From Glandiceps talaboti (taxonomy: Eukaryota > Hemichordata > Enteropneusta > Spengelidae), in contig NC_135550.1 in NCBI RefSeq assembly GCF_964340395.1, forward strand, positions 6,037,101-6,101,100: 64,000 nucleotides of DNA, read 5' to 3'. Made by a program: the position numbers and the translations under genes. Shown piece after piece: positions 56,330 to 64,000 of this stretch (position 1 is the stretch's first letter; each line of letters starts with the position of its first letter). The notes under the pieces were generated by a model that did not search any database, was not told the DNA's origin, and worked only from the letters and a program-made list of their open reading frames with translations.

Positions 56330-58105
56330 TCTCATCTTTTTGGTCAAAGATCTATCATTAGATTAAGATGTATTCTGGATGTGTTTATCTCATCAGTGAT
56401 ATGCAAATTAGGGCTAAAAAGACTAAAAATAAAGGAAAGTCTATAACAAGATGATCCAATCAGTAATATGCAAATTTGTGCCTAATAATATGTCTTTTTG
56501 GTCAAAAATCTATCATTAGATTAAGATGTACTCTTGATGTGTTTATCTCATCAGTGATATGCAAATTAGGGCTAAAAACACTAAAACTAAATGTCGATAT
56601 TTATAAAAAGTCTAACAAGATGATCCAATCAGTAATATGCAAATTAGTGCCTAAAATGTGTCTTTTTGGTCAAAAATCTATCATTAGATTAATATGCATT
56701 CTTGATGTGTTTATCTCATCAGTGATATGCAAATTAAGGCTAAAAAGACTAAAACTAAGTCTATATTTACAAAAAGTCTATAACAAGATGATCTAATCAG
56801 TAATATGCAAATTAGTGCCTAATAATGTGTCTTTTTGATCAAAAATCTATCATTAGATTAAGATGTACTCTTGATGTGTTTATCTCATCAGTGATATGCA
56901 AATTAGGGCTAAAAAGACTCAAACTAAAAGAAAGTCTATAACAAGATGATCCAATCAGTAATATGCAAATTAGTGCCTAATAATATGTCTTTTTGGTCAA
57001 AATTCTATCATTAGATTAAGATGTAATTTTGATGTGTTTATCTCATTAGTGATATGCAAATTAGGGCTAAAAAGACTAAAACTAAAAGTCTATATTTATA
57101 AAGTCTATAACAAGATGATCCAATCAGTAATATGCAAATTAGTGCCTAATAACGTGTCTTTTTGGTCAAAAGTCTATCATTAGATTAAGATGTACTCTTG
57201 ATGTGTTTATCTCATCAGTGATATGCAAATTAGTGCTAAAAAGACTCAAACTAAAAGAAAGTCTATAACAAGATGATCCAATCAGTAATATGCAAATTAG
57301 TGCCCAATAACGTGTCTTTTTGGTCAAAAGTCTATCATTAGATTAAGATGTATTCTTGATGTGTTTATCTCATCACTGATATGCAAATTAGGGCTAAAAA
57401 GACTAAAACTAAAAGAAAGTCTATAACAAGTTGATCCAATCAGTAATATGCAAATTAGTGCCTAATAATGTGTCTTTTTGGTCAAAAATCTATCAAGAGA
57501 TTAAGATGTACTCTTGATGTGTTTATCTCATCAGTGATATGCAAATTAGGGCTAAAAAGACTAACACTAAAAGTCTATACTTACAAAAATGCTATAAGAA
57601 GATGATCCAATCAGTAATATGCAAATTAGTGTCTGAAAATGTGTCTTTTTGGTCAAAAATCTATCATTAGATTTAGATGTATTCATAATACTATGATCTC
57701 ATCGATGATATGCAAATTAGGGCTAAAAAGCCTAAAACTAACGGTCTTTATTTAAAAAAGTCTATAATAAGATGATCCAATCAGTAATATGCAAATTAGT
57801 GCCTAAAAATGTGTCTTTATGGTAAAAAATCTATCATTAGTTTAAGATGTATTCTTGATGTGTTTATCTCATCAGTGATATGCAAATTAGGGCTATAAAG
57901 ACTAAAACTAAGTCTATATTTACAAAAGGTCTATAACACGATCCAATCAGTGAAATGTAAATTATGATCTAAAAATGTCTTTTTGGTTGTCTATAATTAG
58001 ATTAAGATGTATTTTTGATATGATAATTTCATCAGTGATATGCAAATTAGGGCTAAAAAGACTACAACTAAAAATCTGTAATTACAAAAAGACTATAACA
58101 TGATG
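56330..58105. repeat. Nucleosome-sized satellite with two octamer motifs per unit
   Basis: About eleven tandem units of roughly 155-174 bp. Each holds 'gtctttttggtcaaaa.tct', 'gtgtttatctcatcagtgat' and 'gatgatccaatcagtaat'. Each unit carries ATGCAAATT twice, once after 'cagtgat' and once after 'cagtaat'. I count about 20 perfect ATGCAAAT octamers, all in the same orientation. Length variants come from an optional 'tatatttacaaaaa' insert. No coding capacity. Confidence 0.95.
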
Positions 58106-58148
58106 ATCCCCGAGCACTGAGCAAGGACCATTAGTTTTTCACCATTAG

Positions 58149-58262
58149 AGGTGATAGATAATGAACGAGTTTGGTTGATTATGCGTTATAACACGAGGGG
58201 GCGTAGCCCCGAGTGTTTGACGCATAATCAACCAAACGAGTTCATTATCTTACTTATCACCA
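58149..58262. mobile_element. Long hairpin / palindromic MITE
   Basis: The left arm 'gataatgaacgagtttggtt' and 'gattatgcgt' is followed, after a short GC-rich centre, by the exact inverse ending 'aaacgagttcattatc'. Outer 'ggtgata' and 'ttatcacc' extend the stem. Arms are about 45 bp with few mismatches. It sits directly beside the satellite. Further inverted pieces (ACGGC...GATAA at 58258 and 58380) suggest a larger, decayed element to about 58395. Confidence 0.7.
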
Positions 58263-58395
58263 CGGCGATAACAATAGAATTTGCATGTATTCCAAGTCTG
58301 TCAGGTGGCACTAGTGAAGAGTGGGTTATGGCTTATAATCTACGGCAATCCTGTACCCTGATTGGTGGACGGAGTGTAGCCGTGTGATAATAGTT

Positions 58396-59005
58396 TTTGT
58401 TACATGGGAGGAGTTTAAAAAAAAAGTTTTTATAAGAGAACTACCGTCTCCCTCATTAACCTCTGTAAAAAATAAATAAAATAAAAGCTGTAAAAATATA
58501 ACTGGTGTAAACCAAAATGCTCCTGTAGGTTGCAATTGGTTTTGCTAAATTAAAACTGAATCATAAAAGTTTGATTCAATATTTATCAATTGAAATTTTG
58601 AACAAAAATATTATGGTTTACCACACTTGTGTTTCTCTCTCAATCAGAGATCACAATGTTTAGAAAAGGGAATAGAATTCATCCAGCAAAAGCACTTTTA
58701 GTCCCCCAAAGTGAGTGACTATTACAATGGGCTCAGACTTCCAATATCTGATTTCTTTCAAAACTGGCACAAAGGTGACATGTCATTTGGAAAATATGCC
58801 ATATTTGTCATCAAAAATCAATATTTTCTGCATAATTAATCATAAAACAAGCTTTATTTTGAAACCTGGCCTTTAGCTCCCATGGACTATACGGGGAAGG
58901 TCTGCTGTAAAGTCTGTATGCATATGTCATAAGGTACATGTACATGTATGATATAGGGTATATACTTTTCTAGGCGAGAAGATTTTGGATAACCCTGCCC
59001 ATCTA
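58396..59005. other. Gene-free stretch
   Basis: AT-rich sequence with nothing recognised. Confidence 0.5.
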
Positions 59006-59009
59006 GACT

Positions 59010-59990
59010 GGTTGATTTTATTTTAATTGTAGTTCAAAATATTGATATATTTTTCAAAATAATTCTTACAATTGCTAAAAGTAAGATTTCATTTCTCAAA
59101 AAATTAATTATTTTTGATCAGTTTTTAGGTATTACATCATATGAACTACCGTCTGCATGTATTATAGACCTGTATAGTATGTATTTTGAGTGATACAGTT
59201 GGTATAAGAAAGAGTCGGACCATTTTTAGGGTGTGTAGTATGACAACAGTTTGGTTTTTTGGGGTTTCAACATAGCCTCCCTATGTCATTTCACAAAGAG
59301 TTGCCCACCTCATCCTGGGATATATGGTCATGTGAACAAAATTAATGAAAGTGGTTTATTTTGCCAATACTAGTTCAAAGAAGCACACTTTAGATAAATT
59401 TTCTTTGCCGGCCCTACTATTAAATTCTATCTTAATAACAATAATGATAATAATAATAATAATAATAATAACTTTAGGGTAATAATAATAACATATAATA
59501 AATAATCACTAATAAGTAATAAGTACTAATATAATAAATACTAATGTATGATAAATACTAATATATAATAAATACTAATATATAGTAAATAAGCACATAA
59601 TTAGGCACCAATGACTGTTAATTTCTAATTCTCCTTTCAAAATTAATTGCACTTAAAGTTGAAATAGTATTGGCATTATGGATTACTCTCATTAAACATG
59701 TTCATATGACAGGACAACTCTGTGTGAAATGATACTAGGAGGCTTTGCTAAGATTACCAAGCCCTTACTGTTGTCATACTACATACCCAAAAATGGAGAC
59801 ACTTTCTAATACCAACTTTATAGCACAAAATAGATACTCTACAGATCTATGATAGATACAGGCGGCAGTTTGTACGATGAAATAGCTAAAAACTGACCAA
59901 ATTAATTGTCTTTTGGAAAATGAAATCTCACTTTTAAGAATTGTAATAATGTTTTGAAATTTATAGATTTATTCTAAGCTGCAACTGAAG
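59010..59990. mobile_element. Old foldback element with ~350-bp diverged arms
   Basis: The left arm (about 59010-59385) and right arm (about 59640-59990, inverted) share in the same order 'agatttcattt', 'cagtttttag', 'gtatgacaacagt', 'gcctcct', 'catttcaca.agagttg' and 'gccaatacta'. Identity looks to be about three quarters by eye. The loop contains an (ATA)n tract (59440-59475). No transposase. Confidence 0.7.
59440..59476. repeat. (ATA)n microsatellite
   Basis: About ten AAT units in the loop of the foldback element. Confidence 0.9.
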
Positions 59991-60625
59991 CAAAATCTAT
60001 CAGTCCAGCTGAGCAGGGTTTTCCAAAGTTTTCCAGCCCAGAAAAGTATACAAAAAAACACTGCTTTCCAGCAGACCTTTCCCACCTATGGGAGTTGTGC
60101 ACCCCCCCCCCCCCTCCCATATTACTTCTGCAAAAAAAATGTAATTCTCTGAGATAGGACAAAAATACACATTTTGATAACACATACAAATTCTACCCAC
60201 TTTATGCAACTTTAGTCAGTTATTATTTCATAATCAATTTAATAGTATAAAAATGTTTTTGCTTGACTTATTCTCATTGGCTTTTCTAACCATTGGGGTC
60301 GATTTTTCAGGGAGAAACAGTAGAACAATAAAAAATCAATTAATTATACTGTATTTGCAAATTTATACACACAGTTCTTTCTTTATAGTGGTTTCCCAAA
60401 CCTGGGCAAGTTTACCTTCGTCAAGATTTGATTTCTTCCTTTCACCCCATTTCATAAAAAAATATTGTCTACAAATTATAACCTTGAAAATTTAATATCA
60501 ACCATATGGGAGCACTTTGGTAAATGTAATTTATATTGAATGTATTTTTTCATTATTTTATTAAATAAAACACAATATATTAACCAAACTGTATTAATAC
60601 AATTTCCATGCAAGTTTATTTTCAG

Positions 60626-61035
60626 GAAGCCAGGCTCGACAAAGATGGACAAATGATGGAAAATGTGAGTCAAAAAACTTTCTTTTTAATATTTAATATG
60701 TTTATACGTTGAAAGTTAGATTTAGAAACTTTATTTCTATTTGATTGTCATGTCTGCAATATAAAATAAATTTAGAAAATAATATAATTGCATTGTGAGT
60801 GAATACTTCAATTCTTATACTATTTCTTAAATTTCTTTCTTTTAGCCTGTGGTGATAAGAAGACCCAAGACTGATCGATGTATTTGATTATTACGATACT
60901 GATGTGTATTTTGCATTTATGTATATCTATTAAAATGTAATTTATGTATTGAAATGTATTTTTAAGTTATTTTATTAGTAGAACTTTTGGAGGAGTTTAG
61001 AAGAACAGAAAAACAGTTTCAGACATCAGCACCAA
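60626..61035 (+). CDS. Three possible short exons of an unknown gene (partial)
   Basis: Segments 60626-60664, 60846-60879 and 60979-61035 each lie between an acceptor (ttttcag, cttttag, tttattag) and a GT donor (GTGAGT, GTATTT, GTAAGT). Their reading phases fit (0 then 1) and give one continuous frame: EARLDKDGQMMEN, PVVIRRPKTDR, then (L)ELLEEFRRTEKQFQTSAP, a charged, probably helical peptide. Alternatively the second segment reads on to a TGA at 60885-60887 with ATTAAA at 60929, which would make it a terminal exon. No further exons were recognised upstream or downstream. Chance is possible with such short pieces. Confidence 0.25.
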
Positions 61036-61069
61036 GTAAGTTTTTTGATTTTTTTTTAGTTTGTATGGC

Positions 61070-61600
61070 TGCATGAGTGATTGCTCTTTTAACTATCCCA
61101 CCTCACCCCTTCCAACATACGTACATCAAATACACTATCATTTTTGCGTCTCCGGCACCAATTGTCATATCTGCGCCATCATCTACCTCGCGTTTCGGTC
61201 CGCTGTCTTCGCTGCACATGATCATGTATTACATATTGACATACACAAACAGCACTCCTCGATTTTTGTTATCCCTTTCCGTACGTCTGGTTTCTTGTGG
61301 ATTTTGGTTTTCTCTGACTAGGTGGGTCTCTAGGGTTGATTACTTTGTTGTTTGGTTGGTTGGCGTTGGTTGGTTGGTCGGTTGGTTGGTTGGCAATGGT
61401 TCGTTGGTTAGTCCTTTGTAGGTTTTACATATTTTTCACTTGCTGTCTATGGCCTTAATCTCTCATACCAACACACATAAACCTCACAAACCTCCGCCGT
61501 GTCGCCGCCATCTCTATTACTGCCGTGTCGCCATCTTTATTTGCCATCACCGTTGTGCGTCATATTCATTACAACAATACAATAAAGTCCCCCATTCATT
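61070..61600 (+). repeat. Duplicated segment, copy A (copy B 63570-64000)
   Basis: Shares in the same order 'catcaaatac', 'catcatctacctcgcg', 'atgatcatgtattacat', 'atacacaaac' and a later 'gtgtcgcc.ccat.t' / 'gtcatattca' section with 63570-64000. Diverged; the coding-like frames here (61061-61421) are probably chance. A TTGG-rich tract lies at 61345-61410. Confidence 0.6.
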
Positions 61601-62530
61601 TTAACTTTCTGTATGTATGTTTGTATGGTTTAGAGTTATAATGGCACATTCCATTATAACTCTTCATATTCGCAGTCAAGCATGTGCATGTATGTTAACC
61701 CTCTCCCCCCCCCAAAAAAAAAAAAAGTATGTGTCCTTGTATGGTGATTCAAATTGGCAACAAAGAATTGCTTGGCAGCGATGACACCCCTAGCATTGAC
61801 TAGATAATATGGATTTTAGAGTAATCAATTTTCAATGCGGCCTAAATTCAACTGCATACAGAGCTCAGTAGAGAGCTATCAAACATTTAATCCTCTTTTT
61901 ATCAGGGGGGTGGGTTGGTCAATTTCACTACAAACATTCAAATTAAACTCTCAAATCCAGGGGACCATATAGCCAGAATTACCATACGAGTATGACTACA
62001 TTCTCAGTCTAAATAATTGTTGGCATAAAAATGCTACTAATGACTGAGTGAATTTAAGGTACTGTCGTCTTTAGTGTATCCATGGCAGTGTATTTCAAGG
62101 CAATATCTATTATATGGTACGTCTACAGAATATCAAGTATACATCACTTACACCTAAAAGCTATGAATGGTAAGCGTCATCTAGAAGTTCTTTACTTATC
62201 TTTGCTGTTCATCTACAATTGATCTGTGCTGTCATGAACACAGATGAAAAGTGATGTAGCCTCAAATATTCATCTGAAAGTTGTTCATAAACTGATACAT
62301 TTTCATCAAGTCTTCATCAAAGACAGTCTTCAATATTTCAACTTACTAGCCAAGTCAAATTCAGAATTTTTTATGACAAATATGGCCAATATTTTGTCAT
62401 CATTGCAAAGGTCACAAAACAAAGCAATGACAAGGTCTCAAAGCTCATTATAAATAAAATGGGTATTAAGTCATTTAATTTAGGTTTCTATGTATTAAGC
62501 TACCAGACTGAGCTTGTGCACAAAATGTGA
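61601..62530. other. Gene-free stretch
   Basis: A poly-C/poly-A junction at 61700-61725 is low complexity. The 69-codon frame at 62244-62453 follows an acceptor-like 'aacacag' but resembles nothing known. Confidence 0.45.
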
Positions 62531-62534
62531 AGTT

Positions 62535-62692
62535 TGACATTTGTGCCAGGCTTGGTTGAAATTGGTCTATGCATCTCTGTTGTATACTATGCACTATGAT
62601 TAATGTTTGGCTATTTGACCTTGAAGATACAGGTCGAGGTCAAAGGTCGAGGTCTCAGAAAGACCATTATCAATAATATGGATATGGATAAT
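62535..62692 (+). repeat. Dispersed 'GGTCAAAGGTC' repeat, copy B
   Basis: Second copy of 16080-16262, same orientation. Confidence 0.75.
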
Positions 62693-62731
62693 ATAACACT
62701 CAAAGTGGGTCACTATTACACTTCAATAATA

Positions 62732-63248
62732 GCACCCGGTATTAAATAGCACTATTGCAAGAAATGTGGGAATTGAATACTAGCATCCATTATTAAATAG
62801 CACTATTGCAAGACATGTGGGAATTGAATACTAGCACTCGGTATTAAATAGCACTATTGCAAGAAATGTGGGAATTGAATACTAGCAACCGGTATTAAAT
62901 AGCACTATTGCAAGAAATGTGGGAATTGAATACTAGCACCCGATATTAAATAGCACTATTGCAAGAAATGTGGGAATTGAATACTAGCACCCGGTATTAA
63001 ATAGCACTATTGCAAGAAATGTGGGAATTGAATACTAGCACCCGGTATTAAATAGCACTATTGCAAGAAATGTGGGAATTGAATACTAGCACCCGGTATT
63101 AAATAGCACTATTGCAAGAAATGTGGGAATTGAATACTAGCACCCGGTATTAAATAGCACTATTGCAAGAAATGTGGGAATTGAATACTAGCACCCGGTA
63201 TTAAATAGCACTATTGCAAGAAATGTGGGAATTGAATACTAGCAACCG
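62732..63248. repeat. 51-bp tandem array, ten nearly identical units
   Basis: Strict 51-bp period starting GCACCCGGTATTAAATAGCA and ending 'gggaattgaatacta'. Only a few substitutions occur, mostly in the first three units (gcatccat, gcactcgg, gcaaccgg). The next unit breaks off at 63248. Confidence 0.97.
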
Positions 63249-63569
63249 TTCATGTTGTACTTAAAATTAGTGACCCCCCCCCCCCCTGCAATTCATCCAC
63301 AAAACAATCCCCCCCCCTGACAAATATAAAAACACAATGTCCTGCCCATCTGTTGACAGGAAACACTCTTTTTGTTCACGCACACTGCATATATAGTTAA
63401 TTTTACATGTTACATTTTCAGTAATTTTAATTTTTATACTATTTTTTTATAACATTAGCATGGAACTATAACAAAACAATAGATGGTTACAAAGGCCAAA
63501 GAAAATGATTATCAAAATCTTGTGAAATGAAAATGCTTTTACTTTTCTAAGTATGAATGAATGAATGAG

Positions 63570-64000
63570 TGACTGTTGTTCTTATAACCCCCTCTCCAAC
63601 CTACACATTTCAAATACTACCCGTATTTTCATCATCATCGCCATCAACTACCTCACGCCTCGGTCCTTTTTTGCCATCACTACGCATGACCACATATTAC
63701 ATATACACAAACGGTTCATCTTTTTTCTTTTTCTTCTCATTTTGGGTTGTCCTCAGGTTAGGTTAGGTCAGAGGGTCGGTAGTTTGGATTATTTTCACTT
63801 GCCTGGCTATGGACTTTCTCTCATACTTAACATCCACAGACACAAATTTCGCACTTCCAACACTGTCACCAATTTCACCACGTCTCCGTTTGCATTCATC
63901 ATCTTCGCTGCGTCTTCATCTGCATTCGCCATCCTTCCCGCGTCTCCACCTGCATTCGTCATGTTCGCCCTGTGTCATATTCAAGTTATTTTTACACCAA
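63570..64000 (+). repeat. Duplicated segment, copy B (of 61070-61600)
   Basis: See copy A. The last part (63860-63965) has three 'cg.gtctccacctgcattcgt' type units of about 30 bp. It runs off the window edge. Confidence 0.55.

Overview
This window is nuclear DNA from an intron-rich animal with AT-rich, repeat-crowded intergenic sequence. The evidence is GT-AG introns, a three-exon trans-3-hydroxy-L-proline dehydratase gene, a seven-coding-exon A/B-type cyclin gene, CR1/L2-like non-LTR retrotransposons, a tRNA-derived SINE, many short inverted-repeat elements and a short TTAGGG tract. The overall style suggests a marine invertebrate, possibly a deuterostome such as a lancelet, hemichordate or echinoderm. 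I cannot name the species. There is no prokaryotic content.

Layout. 1-9.6 kb is a repeat landscape: two LINE 3' ends of one family in opposite orientation (1-301 and 8935-9560), a reverse transcriptase relic, a small foldback element, and a 1.85 kb inverted-repeat transposon (5818-7663) sitting inside a duplicated copy of exon 1 of the dehydratase gene (7767-8271). 10.4-13.8 kb, minus strand, is the complete L3HYPDH-like gene (353 codons). 14-19 kb is non-coding, with microsatellites and a foldback element. 19.1-26.5 kb, minus strand, is a divergent mitotic cyclin (455 codons) with a TATA/CCAAT promoter, a KEN box formed across a splice junction, and a MITE with a clean 9-bp target duplication in intron 3. 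26.5-32.8 kb is gene-free, with a LINE relic and a nested foldback element. 32.8-39.1 kb is a giant 27-bp minisatellite with higher-order periods. 39.1-46.3 kb shows no recognisable gene, only a SINE and a CpG/E2F-site promoter-like patch. 46.3-49.3 kb is a 3 kb inverted-repeat element whose arms are built of short satellite repeats. 51.0-54.3 kb is a nearly complete but frameshifted LINE that looks inverted by twin priming. 54.6-55.5 kb is an intronless orphan membrane-protein ORF with a TATA/CCAAT promoter. 56.3-58.1 kb is a satellite carrying about 20 perfect ATGCAAAT octamers. 58.1-64 kb holds a hairpin element, a diverged long inverted repeat, three short exon-like segments on the plus strand, a nearly perfect 51-bp tandem array and a duplicated segment.

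The two secure genes are unrelated housekeeping genes, one for catabolism of trans-3-hydroxyproline and one for cell-cycle control. They share a strand but show no functional link. The other material is mobile or tandemly repeated DNA, apart from low-confidence candidates. All splice sites and reading frames were joined by hand; no database search was possible.
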